14,127 nt of DNA, from positions 1 to 14,127 of the forward strand of contig JAHEBG010000007.1 in NCBI GenBank assembly GCA_024642445.1. Reading direction: 5' to 3'. The notes under the pieces were generated by a model. It worked only from the letters and a program-made list of their open reading frames with translations. It was not told where the DNA came from and did no database searches. This document shows positions 1 to 7,597 of this stretch, piece after piece. The stretch comes from Gammaproteobacteria bacterium. GTDB taxonomy: Bacteria > Pseudomonadota > Gammaproteobacteria > Xanthomonadales > Xanthomonadaceae. Every line of letters starts with the position of its first letter. The first letter of the stretch is position 1. The translations under genes and the position numbers were made by a program.

Positions 1-760
1 CCGCTGAAGGCATCAGGCCTCCAGTGAAAAAATATCGCCCCATCCAGTTGTCATCGCCATCCACTTCGAACGGGTACATCAGGTAGCGATGCACGAAAAT
101 ATGCACGAACAACTTGCCCTCGGGTTTCAACCAACGCGAAACTGAGGCCAACAGGTTTTGATAATTGCGCATGTGTTCAAACATTTCGATTGAAATGCAT
201 CGATCGAAGCGGTTGGAATCGAAACTGAGTATGTTGGCATCGCAGGTGATGACCGTGACATTATTAAAGCCCTTGCTGCGGCATTGTGCTTCAATGTGCT
301 GACGCTGGCTTGCAGAATTGGAAACCGCGGTGATTTGCGCGTTAGGGTAGTGTTCCGCCATCCATAAAGTTAGGGAGCCCCAGCCGCAGCCCAGCTCCAG
401 TATGTGTTGGCCATCCTGCAATTGTGCACGCTCGCCATAGAGTGCGAGCATATGCTCTTCAGCTTGATCCAAGCTCTCGCTGCCAGTGGGATAAAAAGCG
501 GAAGAGTACTTGAGCCGCTTTCCTAGGCAACGCTGGAAGAATTCGGTGGGAAGCTCATAATGCTGTTCATTGGCCGCCTGGGTTTCAATGGCGATAGGGC
601 TTTCTTTCAGCTCGGCAATCAGACGGTTGAAGCGGGCATCGGCCTTGTTGCAGTCTTGCGCACCTTCATCCAGCAGCCGTTGCCGGCATAGCCGGCGTAT
701 GCCTAAACGGAGCAAGGCATCCGGCACGAGGCCACGTTCAGCGATATTGATGAAGCTCAT
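1..760 (-). CDS. CFA-like SAM-dependent methyltransferase, 3' end cut by window edge
   Basis: I translated the minus strand from an ATG at 760-758 and found it open for 253 codons to the window edge, so the C-terminus is missing. Visible in order are: a CFA-type segment around HYEL (residues 67-70), the YSSAFY stretch (85-90), SAM-binding motif I ELGCGWGS (122-129), the AVSNS / SQR segment (145-153), and IEMFEHM (191-197). The last carries the Glu and His used as catalytic residues in the related plant coclaurine N-methyltransferase family. The enzyme transfers a methyl group from SAM; the acceptor is unknown. Its place as the last visible gene of a lipid-modification operon suggests a lipid or acyl-chain acceptor. 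An AAGGA ribosome-binding site lies 7 bases before the start, and the ATG overlaps the upstream stop as ATGA. It is clearly a different subfamily from the CFA-like enzyme at 2099-3337. Family is secure, substrate is inferred. Confidence 0.9.
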   Translation of the reverse strand, partial: MSFINIAERGLVPDALLRLGIRRLCRQRLLDEGAQDCNKADARFNRLIAELKESPIAIETQAANEQHYELPTEFFQRCLGKRLKYSSAFYPTGSESLDQAEEHMLALYGERAQLQDGQHILELGCGWGSLTLWMAEHYPNAQITAVSNSASQRQHIEAQCRSKGFNNVTVITCDANILSFDSNRFDRCISIEMFEHMRNYQNLLASVSRWLKPEGKLFVHIFVHRYLMYPFEVDGDDNWMGRYFFTGGLMPSA

Positions 761-1551
761 AATGATTCCTTGGAAGAGGCATTCGGTGGCAGAGGAAAAA
801 ACGCGCTCACTTCACGTTGATAGCGACGGTAATTGTCACCGCGTGAGCGCAACGCTTGCGCTTCCGTCCACGGTATGCCGCTAACGCGATACAGGAAGGC
901 CAACATGAGCACCGGGCCAACCCAGCTCATTGCGAAATGCGTGCCACCGACGGCAAGACAGACATACGCAAACCAATGCAACCATTCGAAGAAATAATTG
1001 GGATGCCGGGACCACGCCCAAAGGCCAGTGCGGCAGGTAATGCCGCGATTACCGGGGTTATTGCGGAATGTGGCGAGCTGGCGGTCGGCTATGGTTTCAC
1101 CCAAGAGGCTTAGGCAGAAAAAACCGATGGCGCAATACAGCCAAAGACCCGGTTGCAGGCTTGTATTTTCGGCAGCCGCAAAAAACGGCAGGCTGAAAAG
1201 AGACACTACCAGGGCCTGGCCCTGGAAAAAAACAAAAAATTTCGCCGGGCTTCCTTTCCATTCTGCGCGCAGCGCCTGATAACGGCCGTCTTCCGGCTCG
1301 TGACGAACGCGCTGCAGCAATGACAGGAACAGACGAAGTGACCAGATACCGGCAAATAGGGCCAGTGCGATGCGCGCAGTAAAACTGCCCGAGCCCATAA
1401 AAGCGCAGAACACGCCTGCAATACCCATTAAGGCCGCCCATGCCACATCGACAATGCCGATATTGCGGATTTTCAAAGCCCATAGCCAGACCAGAATCAT
1501 AGCGGCCGAACTGAAAGCGAAAACAGCAATTAGAGTTTGCAAAAGAGTCAT
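757..1551 (-). CDS. DUF1295 family membrane protein (steroid 5-alpha-reductase-like)
   Basis: 264 residues, with hydrophobic helices at about 5-27, 33-53, 60-80, 108-128, 135-152 and 190-220. It has the DUF1295 hallmarks: an EDGRY..LR..W segment (86-98) and the SRHPNYFFEW motif (181-190) near the last helices. The family is related in fold to steroid 5-alpha reductases and isoprenylcysteine methyltransferases, which act on lipophilic substrates inside the membrane. Members recur beside CFA-like methyltransferases and FAD oxidoreductases. A reductase acting on an unsaturated acyl chain is a reasonable guess but unproven. Its ATG overlaps the DUF2878 stop by four bases, its own stop overlaps the next start by four bases, and it has no strong ribosome-binding site, so it probably depends on translational coupling. 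Confidence 0.9.
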   Translation of the reverse strand: MTLLQTLIAVFAFSSAAMILVWLWALKIRNIGIVDVAWAALMGIAGVFCAFMGSGSFTARIALALFAGIWSLRLFLSLLQRVRHEPEDGRYQALRAEWKGSPAKFFVFFQGQALVVSLFSLPFFAAAENTSLQPGLWLYCAIGFFCLSLLGETIADRQLATFRNNPGNRGITCRTGLWAWSRHPNYFFEWLHWFAYVCLAVGGTHFAMSWVGPVLMLAFLYRVSGIPWTEAQALRSRGDNYRRYQREVSAFFPLPPNASSKESL

Positions 1552-2102
1552 GTGCGGCTCGCTTTAAAATGGCTAATACGGGCATCGGCATAGCGCAAGG
1601 TGATCAGACCAAATCCCCAAACCAGTCCGATTGCCAGAAAGCCCGTGATGTAATCCGATTCAAGGCGCATGGCATTGAAGCGGTAGGCTGCCATGAAATA
1701 GGCAATGGGTGCACCAATAAATCCAAAAAGAAAAAGCCAGAGCGTATTGCTGTAAATACGTTTCAATGAGTGATTCAGTGTCAGGGCGAAACCCAACCAC
1801 AAGGCCAATATCCAAATCGGTGCCATACCGGCGAGCGGTGTACAGTGACTGAACTGCAATATCCCTGTTTGAAGCAACAGGGTATCCATTAACGCGCCGA
1901 GCGGAAGCCCGAGCGCAAGGGTTTGCAGGTCTTTGCGAGGATCTGGACTGAAAACCAGTGTGGCCCCTGCAAAAGCTATGGCTGCCAAGATTCCAGGAAG
2001 GCAATAGTCATTGCCAGCGCCGTACACACACAGCAACCAGACCGCTTGGAACCCCACGATATTCAATGCCATGAAGGCCCATGAGGGCAGTGCTCGGCTC
2101 AT
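1548..2102 (-). CDS. DUF2878 family membrane protein
   Basis: 184 residues and strongly hydrophobic, with about five to six predicted membrane spans (roughly 7-27, 33-52, 62-78, 93-111, 119-140, 152-170). The segment PIWILALWLGFALTLNHSL (95-113) and the following GAPIAY (130-135) are characteristic of DUF2878. Its function is unknown. In this operon type it sits between the CFA-like gene and DUF1295, suggesting an inner-membrane partner or a lipid-handling component. Both ends are ATGA overlaps with neighbouring genes. The ATG at 2102 has no convincing ribosome-binding site, consistent with coupling to the CFA-like gene upstream. The family assignment rests on recalled motifs and on gene order. 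Confidence 0.85.
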   Translation of the reverse strand: MSRALPSWAFMALNIVGFQAVWLLCVYGAGNDYCLPGILAAIAFAGATLVFSPDPRKDLQTLALGLPLGALMDTLLLQTGILQFSHCTPLAGMAPIWILALWLGFALTLNHSLKRIYSNTLWLFLFGFIGAPIAYFMAAYRFNAMRLESDYITGFLAIGLVWGFGLITLRYADARISHFKASRT

Positions 2103-3337
2103 TTCTGCGTGCCGTCTGATTTGCTGAACAACATATGTACATCACTGATCGACTGCTCAAGAAATCCGGCTTCGCAATAGGCCAGGTAGAAATCCCACAT
2201 CCGTATAAATCGGAGGTCATAGCCTAAAGCCAAAACCTGCGATTCATTGCGGTTGAAACGGCTACGCCAATCGTGCAGGGTGCGGGCATAACTGGCGCCG
2301 ATATCCTGCAGGTCCAATAAACGCAATGCGCCGGCATTGGCGGCAGACGCCACCATCGAGCTGGCGCACGGAATGTAACTGCCCGGAAAGATATAGCGTT
2401 TGATGAAGTCGACACTGTGCAATGCCTGCTGATATCGGTGGTCTTCAATGGTGATGGCTTGTATCAGGGCTTTTCCACCCGGCTTGAGCAGGCTGGCGCA
2501 CTTATGGAAATAGGTATCCTGATACTGGTGGCCAATGGCTTCGATCATTTCAATCGATACCAGCTTATCGAACTGGCCTTGCAGGTCCCGATAGTCTTTC
2601 AGCAGCAGGGTGATTCTGTCGGACAGACCCTCGGCCTCCACCCGTGCTTTGGCTTCGTCATATTGTTCGCGGGAGATCGTGGTTGTGGTTACCCGGCAAC
2701 CGGTATGTTTCGCGGCATACAAAGCCATTCCGCCCCAGCCGGTTCCAATTTCAAGCAGGTGGTCTTCCGGGCCTAGTTGCAATTTTTCGCAGATACGCTG
2801 GAGTTTTCGTTCCGAGGCCTGCTCCAGGTTGGTATCGTCGGTTTCATAAATGGCCGAGGAATACATAAGGCGGCTATCGAGAAACAGCTTGAACAAGGGG
2901 TTGCCCAGATCGTAATGGGCGGCGATGTTTCTGCGGCTACCATCTTTGGTATTGCGACGAAAACGATGCGCAAACGCCATCAACCAGCCGGTAACGCGTG
3001 CGCTGCCGCCTTCCATGCTGTCCAGAAGGTCGCGGTTGCGCACCAGAAGCCGCATTAGACCTACCAGGGTGTCTGCCTGCCAGTCGCCGTCCATGTAGGA
3101 CTCGCCGGCTCCGACGGAGCCTGAGAATGCCACTTTACGGTAGAAATCGGCATCAACAACCGTGAGTGTGGCGAACAACGGCTCACTGGCATCGCCCAGC
3201 AACCGGGTGCTGCCGTCTTCAACCAGCCTCAGGTGACCGCCTTGCAGTCGCTGCATTTTGGCCAAAACTTGTTTCCGGATGAAGCCATCCAAAGCGGAAG
3301 CGCGGGCTTGGGTTTGCGGACTGTCAGTGGATATCAT
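2099..3337 (-). CDS. CFA synthase family methyltransferase with altered bicarbonate pocket
   Basis: 412 residues, the usual length for the family. It has an N-terminal CFA-specific domain (about 1-125), the HYDLGN signature (141-146), SAM motif I EIGTGWGG (196-203), a [14 protein letters not shown] segment after it, [10 protein letters not shown] (261-270), KRYIFPGS (313-320), a [10 protein letters not shown] segment (350-361) and a C-terminal YCEAGF (387-392). Classical CFA synthase transfers methylene from SAM to the cis double bond of phospholipid acyl chains at the inner membrane, using a bound bicarbonate as base. By eye-alignment with E. coli Cfa, the bicarbonate ligands Cys139 and His266 are replaced by Ser161 and Gln293, while Glu239 and Tyr317 are kept (Glu266, Tyr350). 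That pattern fits the flavin-oxidoreductase-linked subfamily rather than housekeeping Cfa, so I give no cfa symbol. An AAGG ribosome-binding site precedes the ATG. The start overlaps the end of DUF1365 by 14 bases. Confidence 0.93.
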   Translation of the reverse strand: MISTDSPQTQARASALDGFIRKQVLAKMQRLQGGHLRLVEDGSTRLLGDASEPLFATLTVVDADFYRKVAFSGSVGAGESYMDGDWQADTLVGLMRLLVRNRDLLDSMEGGSARVTGWLMAFAHRFRRNTKDGSRRNIAAHYDLGNPLFKLFLDSRLMYSSAIYETDDTNLEQASERKLQRICEKLQLGPEDHLLEIGTGWGGMALYAAKHTGCRVTTTTISREQYDEAKARVEAEGLSDRITLLLKDYRDLQGQFDKLVSIEMIEAIGHQYQDTYFHKCASLLKPGGKALIQAITIEDHRYQQALHSVDFIKRYIFPGSYIPCASSMVASAANAGALRLLDLQDIGASYARTLHDWRSRFNRNESQVLALGYDLRFIRMWDFYLAYCEAGFLEQSISDVHMLFSKSDGTQK

Positions 3338-4115
3338 GGGTGCCTTTGGGATGCGGAATGAAGGGAACGCCTTTTAGCCAGAGCCGCAGAGCATGCCAGT
3401 AAATGCCAAACGCCACTTTTGCCGTGAGCAAAGGAAATGCCAGCAACTGCCGCAGTAAATTTGCTGATGACAATTCTCGTCTTTCTAGAGTCAAGGTGGC
3501 GTCAAATTGCTTGCATGATTCTGCATCACTGACCCGCATGAATACATTCAAGCGCGAATCCGGACAGTTGAATCGCCAGTCGTAGCTGAGCTTCATGGGT
3601 AGAAATGGCGAGACGTGGAATTGCTTAGGAAACATCCATTCGTGCAGAGTCGGCGCCGCCGGCGCATCTGCAACCGGCAGAAAGTAACTGAAGCGTTCGC
3701 CCCAGGGGGTGTTTGTGATTTCCGCCAGAATCCAACGAAGGGTTTTGCCTTCGTCACAAAACCCGTAGTAGAAGCTCACCGGATTGATCACAATCCCCAG
3801 ATAACGCAGATGTGTCAGCAGGAAAATCGGGCCGGTTGGCCGCTCGCCGCTGCGTTGCTGCACGGCGTCACGAACAGCGCAGTCCAGTGGAATTTCTGCC
3901 GGCCCGAAATAATCGGCGCGATTGAAACGAAGCCAGTTGAACCTTCGATACGAGCAGAAACGCAAGGGTGCGAGGGTGTCTTCAACGGTGGCGATATTTA
4001 GATAGAGTTGGAAGATGCGGTATTGGAATGCATGCGGTTTGGGCTGAAAACGCCGGTGTGCGATTTTACCGACATACAATGCCGGGTGCTGCACGGCGTT
4101 GTCGCCGACATTCAT
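3324..4115 (-). CDS. DUF1365 family protein
   Basis: 263 residues, a full-length DUF1365 member. Recognisable motifs are [16 protein letters not shown] (20-35), NPVSFYYGF (111-119), NTPWGER (135-141) and [11 protein letters not shown] (164-174). It is soluble or peripherally bound, with no signal peptide, and has one hydrophobic stretch at about 226-246. The biochemical role is unknown. The gene is nearly always found between a COG2907-type FAD oxidoreductase and a CFA-like methyltransferase, as here, which implies a shared acyl-chain modification pathway. It starts by ATGA overlap with the FAD gene and has little ribosome-binding site of its own, so translational coupling is likely. Family assignment is firm; function is open. 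Confidence 0.92.
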   Translation of the reverse strand: MNVGDNAVQHPALYVGKIAHRRFQPKPHAFQYRIFQLYLNIATVEDTLAPLRFCSYRRFNWLRFNRADYFGPAEIPLDCAVRDAVQQRSGERPTGPIFLLTHLRYLGIVINPVSFYYGFCDEGKTLRWILAEITNTPWGERFSYFLPVADAPAAPTLHEWMFPKQFHVSPFLPMKLSYDWRFNCPDSRLNVFMRVSDAESCKQFDATLTLERRELSSANLLRQLLAFPLLTAKVAFGIYWHALRLWLKGVPFIPHPKGTHDIH

Positions 4116-5350
4116 GTCTGCAGCAACCCCATGGCAACTTCATGACCGGTTCTAAAACCGTCTTCATGAAAGCCGAAGCCCCAATAGGCACCGCAGAACC
4201 AGCTGCGGTTTTGACCCTGGATCTCAATACGGCGTGTTTGCGCCTTGACCATGGCATGATCGTAGACCGGATGCTGGTAATCCATTACTGCGAATATTTT
4301 TTCAGGGTCGATGTTCTGACGTTGGTTGAGACTGACAATGAACGGCACCGGTGCCCGCAGCCCTTGCAGGATATTCATGCAGTAACTTACTGTGCAGGGT
4401 GCATCCGGCGATTCGGGTATATCGGCATTCCATGCCGCCCACGCGCGGCGATCCGGCGGTAGTACACTGGCATCGCAATGCAAGACCGTTTCGTTGGACT
4501 GATAACGGATGGCACCGAGAATCTCGGATTCCTGAGGGGTTGGGTCCGCCAGTAGGCGCAAGGTCTGGTCGCTGTGGCCTGCAAAAACCACATGCTCGAA
4601 AGTTTGTATGCCATCAGCGGTCTGTATTTCCACGCGGTCCTCATAACGGCGCACGGTGGTAACGGCAGTGCGCAAGTGCACTTGCACACTCCATTGTTGA
4701 GTCAGGGCCTCGATATAGCTGCAGGAGCCGTTTTCCAGAACTCGCCATAGCGGGCGGTTGCTGATCTGCAGCATATGGTGATTGGCCATGAAGGCCACCA
4801 GGTATTTTGCCGGAAAGTCCAGAATACGCGCGCTGGGTGAAGACCAGAGCGCACTGGCCATGGGTATCAGATGATTGTCGGTGAAGTAGTTGCTGTAGCC
4901 ATTCAAATCAAGATACTCGGACAGGGTGGGGCCATCATCCTGATACTCCAGAAGCGCAGGGCACTCACGGTAGAAACGTCGAATTTCGAGAAGCATCCGC
5001 CAGAACTTGGGCGAGAGTAAATTCCTTTTCTGGCAGAACAAGGCGGAGAATGTGTGTGCGTTGTAGTACATGCCCAAAACACGGTTGTGCACGGCAAAGC
5101 TCATTTCAGTGGCTTTGGTTTTCACACCCAATTCTTTCAGGAAGGCACAAAACAACGGGTAGTTCTCGGGGTTGTGCACGATGAATCCCGAGTCGATACG
5201 GTAGCTTTGGCCTTCAACGGTAATGGAATGGGTATGGGTGTGACCACCAATCCGGTCTTCTTTTTCAAACAGCACCACGTCGTGTTGGCGAGATAAAGCC
5301 CACGCGGCGCTCAATCCGGCAATGCCGCTTCCGATGACCGCGATTTTCAT
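4112..5350 (-). CDS. FAD-dependent amine-oxidase-like oxidoreductase (COG2907 type)
   Basis: 412 residues. The N-terminus carries a dinucleotide-binding fold, [11 protein letters not shown] (7-17), followed by the acidic FEK ribose-binding residue (Glu29), GGHTHTH (35-41) and DSGFIVHN (53-60). The C-terminus has the second FAD contact, [12 protein letters not shown] (387-398). This is the flavin amine oxidase / desaturase superfamily in the form that travels with DUF1365 and CFA-like genes. The likely reaction is oxidation or desaturation of a membrane acyl chain. The frame stays open upstream to 5452, but I chose the ATG at 5350 because the FAD-binding fold begins immediately, an AGGA ribosome-binding site lies 7 bases before it, and it makes an ATGA overlap with the desaturase stop. 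The exact substrate is inferred from context only. Confidence 0.92.
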   Translation of the reverse strand: MKIAVIGSGIAGLSAAWALSRQHDVVLFEKEDRIGGHTHTHSITVEGQSYRIDSGFIVHNPENYPLFCAFLKELGVKTKATEMSFAVHNRVLGMYYNAHTFSALFCQKRNLLSPKFWRMLLEIRRFYRECPALLEYQDDGPTLSEYLDLNGYSNYFTDNHLIPMASALWSSPSARILDFPAKYLVAFMANHHMLQISNRPLWRVLENGSCSYIEALTQQWSVQVHLRTAVTTVRRYEDRVEIQTADGIQTFEHVVFAGHSDQTLRLLADPTPQESEILGAIRYQSNETVLHCDASVLPPDRRAWAAWNADIPESPDAPCTVSYCMNILQGLRAPVPFIVSLNQRQNIDPEKIFAVMDYQHPVYDHAMVKAQTRRIEIQGQNRSWFCGAYWGFGFHEDGFRTGHEVAMGLLQT

Positions 5351-6240
5351 GCGCGGTCCTGTTTCACATGTACCGGCACCGGTTTCAAGTCCCAAGCAAG
5401 GCGCAGACTCTGCATCAAGCGCAGCGCCAGATAGGTGATATCCAATTCCCACCAGAAAAAGCCCTGGCGGACGCTGTTCGGGTAATGGTGATGGTTGTTA
5501 TGCCAGCCCTCACCCAGAGTCAACATAGCTAATAGGGCATTGTTTCGGCTGTCGTCTTGTGTGGCATAACGGCGCTTGCCCCAGACATGGGCTATGGAGT
5601 TGATGCTGACCGTGACGTGGAACAACAACACTGTAGATAGCACGAAGCCCCATACCAGAAGCTGTGGTCCGTTGGTGCCGAGGCCGGGCGCATATACTTC
5701 AAGGATGCTACCCAGCGCGAAAAGCACTACTGCCAAAGTGAACGGTGCAACGATATCGAACCGGTTCAGCCAGCGAAGCGTTTTGCGTTTGGCGAAGTCC
5801 TGAATCACGGAGTAATCGGTAGCGAAAGCCCGATGGTTCAGAAACCATGCCATATGGCTCTGCCAGAAGCCGTGCTTTGGGCTATGCAGGTCTTTCTCGG
5901 TATCGGAGTACCGGTGATGCTTTCGGTGGTGCGCAGCCCACCAGAGCGGGCCACGCTGGGCGCTGGAAGCGCCAATGAATGCAAATACGGTTTCCACCCA
6001 TGGGTGGGTTTTGAAGGTTTTATGCGAAAAATACCGGTGATAGAACCCAGTGATGGCAAACATACGTATGGCGTACGTTGCCAGCATGACCACAAGTGCG
6101 GTATGTGAATACCCAACCCATATTACGCAAAAACATGCCAGATGCAGGGCGATGAACGGCACAATACGCAGCCATGCGATGCCATTATGCGCCGTTTCGG
6201 AAACGGCCTCGCTATCAAACCAGGCGATAAGGGTTTTCAC
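5347..6240 (-). CDS. Membrane acyl-CoA / acyl-lipid desaturase (delta-9 type)
   Basis: 297 residues with a GTG start. It shows the three histidine clusters that bind the di-iron centre: HRYFSH (68-73), HHRKHH (104-109) and HNNHHH (247-252), plus the extra conserved His in SIAHVWG (215-221). Hydrophobic spans lie at about 24-43, 46-66, 163-183 and 194-214, as expected for an integral inner-membrane desaturase. The enzyme would use O2 and an electron donor to put a cis double bond into a saturated acyl chain, giving the substrate needed by the downstream CFA-like enzyme. It is the first gene of the overlapping operon. The start is supported by AGGA 5 bases upstream of GTG. No fused cytochrome b5 or reductase domain is present, so electrons must come from a separate protein not seen here. 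Confidence 0.93.
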   Translation of the reverse strand: MKTLIAWFDSEAVSETAHNGIAWLRIVPFIALHLACFCVIWVGYSHTALVVMLATYAIRMFAITGFYHRYFSHKTFKTHPWVETVFAFIGASSAQRGPLWWAAHHRKHHRYSDTEKDLHSPKHGFWQSHMAWFLNHRAFATDYSVIQDFAKRKTLRWLNRFDIVAPFTLAVVLFALGSILEVYAPGLGTNGPQLLVWGFVLSTVLLFHVTVSINSIAHVWGKRRYATQDDSRNNALLAMLTLGEGWHNNHHHYPNSVRQGFFWWELDITYLALRLMQSLRLAWDLKPVPVHVKQDRA

Positions 6241-6298
6241 GCAAATCCTGCTGCAGTAGTTTCAGGTTGTCATTTTCACGTTGCAAGGGTGATTCCAC
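6215..6298 (-). other. Possible mini-ORF or readthrough tail between OsmC and desaturase
   Basis: The 67-base gap before the desaturase keeps an open frame that continues in phase from the OsmC amber stop (TAG, 6310-6308). It includes a GTG at 6298 and runs into the desaturase start in another frame, ending at TGA 6217-6215. The 27 residues are very polar and heptad-like (LQRENDNLKLLQQDLREN), which looks more like protein than random sequence. There is no clear ribosome-binding site. It could be a leader peptide, a relic of a gene end, or chance. Confidence 0.2.
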
Positions 6299-6307
6299 CG
6301 TGAAGGC

Positions 6308-6754
6308 CTAGTGGCTGATACGTACTTCGGTGCTCAGACTGTTGGCAATGAAACAGTTCCGGTGTGCGCTGTCATGCAGTTTCTGAAGGGCTTCTTGATC
6401 GGGCTGTTGCTCTCCCGAAAATTCAACGATTGGATGCAGCTCGCAGAGTACGATGGCTACCCTGCCGTCTGCATTCTTCCCAAGGGTTCCTTCGGCCCGG
6501 TCACGGTAGGATGCTACGGTAAAGCCGCGCTTGGCTGCCACTGCCAAAAATGTGAGCATATGGCACGAGGCAAGCGATGCCAGCAACAGGGTTTCCGGAT
6601 TGGCGGCAGCGGCATTGCCAAAGTAGGCAGGTGCCGAAGAGCTCAGCAGAATGTGACCGTTTTCCAGCGTCACGGTATGGTCGCGGCTGAAGGTATCGGG
6701 GTGTTCGGCATGGGGCGCGGCATTCCAGGCGATTTCGGCGTAGTGGTCGGACAT
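6308..6754 (-). CDS. OsmC/Ohr family protein (peroxide detoxification type)
   Basis: 148 residues, typical of the family. The two redox cysteines that define OsmC/Ohr thiol peroxidases are present: Cys64 in LASCHML (62-67 region) and Cys134 in HRNCFIANS (131-139). Such proteins reduce organic and lipid hydroperoxides in the cytoplasm, using dihydrolipoyl-type reductants. A third Cys (104) is not a family feature. A GGAG ribosome-binding site lies just upstream of the ATG. The gene is in the same orientation as the lipid-modification operon and only 67 bases before it, with no hairpin terminator between, so it may be co-transcribed. A lipid-peroxide enzyme beside a desaturase operon would make functional sense. 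This belongs to the general OsmC-like branch, not clearly Ohr proper. Confidence 0.9.
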   Translation of the reverse strand: MSDHYAEIAWNAAPHAEHPDTFSRDHTVTLENGHILLSSSAPAYFGNAAAANPETLLLASLASCHMLTFLAVAAKRGFTVASYRDRAEGTLGKNADGRVAIVLCELHPIVEFSGEQQPDQEALQKLHDSAHRNCFIANSLSTEVRISH

Positions 6755-6791
6755 GGCGGTCTCCAGTGGTTTGACTTATTCTAGCGTACAG

Positions 6792-7529
6792 ATGAAAAAT
6801 TCCGCGACTAATGAAAAACGCTACGGTCTGGCACGCGTTCTGTCCAAAATGGGCTTGGCTTCGCGCACTGAAGCCGCGCGCATGATTGCCGCCGGTTCGG
6901 TCAGCGTAAACGGTCGAATCGTGCGGGATCCCGAGTTTCCGGTCGTGCGGGAGCGTGACAGCGTTACCCTCTCGGGCCTGGAGCAGAAGCCAATCGAGAA
7001 TATCTATCTGTACTTGAACAAGCCGCGTGGCTTGCTGACGACCACGAGCGATGAAAAAGGGCGCGATACGGTCTATCGTTGTTTTGACGGCGCAGAGCTG
7101 CCCTGGATTGCGCCCGTCGGCCGTCTGGACAAGGCAAGCGAAGGACTGCTTCTGTTTACCAATGATACCGAATGGGCGGCAATGATAACTTCGCCTGAAT
7201 CAGGTCTGGATAAAACCTATCATGTGCAAATCAATCGTCTGCCGAATCCGGATGAGCTTGAAAAGATGCGATGCGGGCTTGAATTGGATGGCGGTCCGCA
7301 TGCAATGAAGCAGGTATCGGTTTTGCGAATGGGCGTAAAAAACGCCTGGTTGGAAGTCGTGCTTGACCAAGGCAAGAACCGTCACATTCGAAAAATTCTG
7401 GCGGCATTGAATTTCGATGTGCTGAGACTGATACGCGTGCAAATCGGAAATTTGAAGCTCGGCGACTTGCCGAAAGGCGCTTGGCGTGTACTCGATAAAA
7501 GTGAAATTTCGCCCCCTAAGCAATCGTAG
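6792..7529 (+). CDS. RsuA-family rRNA pseudouridine synthase
   Basis: 245 residues. The N-terminal S4 RNA-binding domain (about 11-55, RVLSKMGLASRTEAARMI) is followed by the synthase domain, with the catalytic Asp113 in VGRLDKASEGLLLFTND (109-125), a KTY segment (141-143) and a C-terminal GKNRHIRKIL (194-203) in place of the usual G.NRQVRR. It converts a uridine of rRNA to pseudouridine during ribosome assembly. Which site (RsuA-, RluB-, RluE- or RluF-like) cannot be decided by eye. An alternative in-frame ATG at 6753 would overlap the OsmC start. I prefer 6792, which leaves a normal short N-terminus, although its ribosome-binding site is weak. Divergent from OsmC with 37 bases between. Confidence 0.9.
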   Translation: MKNSATNEKRYGLARVLSKMGLASRTEAARMIAAGSVSVNGRIVRDPEFPVVRERDSVTLSGLEQKPIENIYLYLNKPRGLLTTTSDEKGRDTVYRCFDGAELPWIAPVGRLDKASEGLLLFTNDTEWAAMITSPESGLDKTYHVQINRLPNPDELEKMRCGLELDGGPHAMKQVSVLRMGVKNAWLEVVLDQGKNRHIRKILAALNFDVLRLIRVQIGNLKLGDLPKGAWRVLDKSEISPPKQS

Positions 7530-7597
7530 TGTCTACGCCCGCCATTGGGGTGTGATCGGGAAAGTGGACAGGTAGGCGCTGATCGTGAAGTTGATAC

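Noticed and set aside
1097..1591. Minus-strand frame of 164 codons overlapping DUF1295
   Set aside because: It is a shifted-frame shadow of DUF1295, crosses the DUF2878-DUF1295 junction, and its sequence has no membrane-protein or family pattern of its own.
3968..4462. Plus-strand frame of 164 codons opposite the FAD oxidoreductase and DUF1365 genes
   Set aside because: It spans the junction of two well-supported minus-strand genes and has no recognisable domain or ribosome-binding site.
5351..5452. 34-codon upstream extension of the FAD oxidoreductase
   Set aside because: The FAD-binding fold starts right at the ATG at 5350, which has its own ribosome-binding site and overlaps the desaturase stop; the extension is antisense-like and unrelated to the family.
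7530..7597. Possible terminator between the pseudouridine synthase and the lipoprotein gene
   Set aside because: Only weak GC-rich pairings are present and no T-run follows on either strand.
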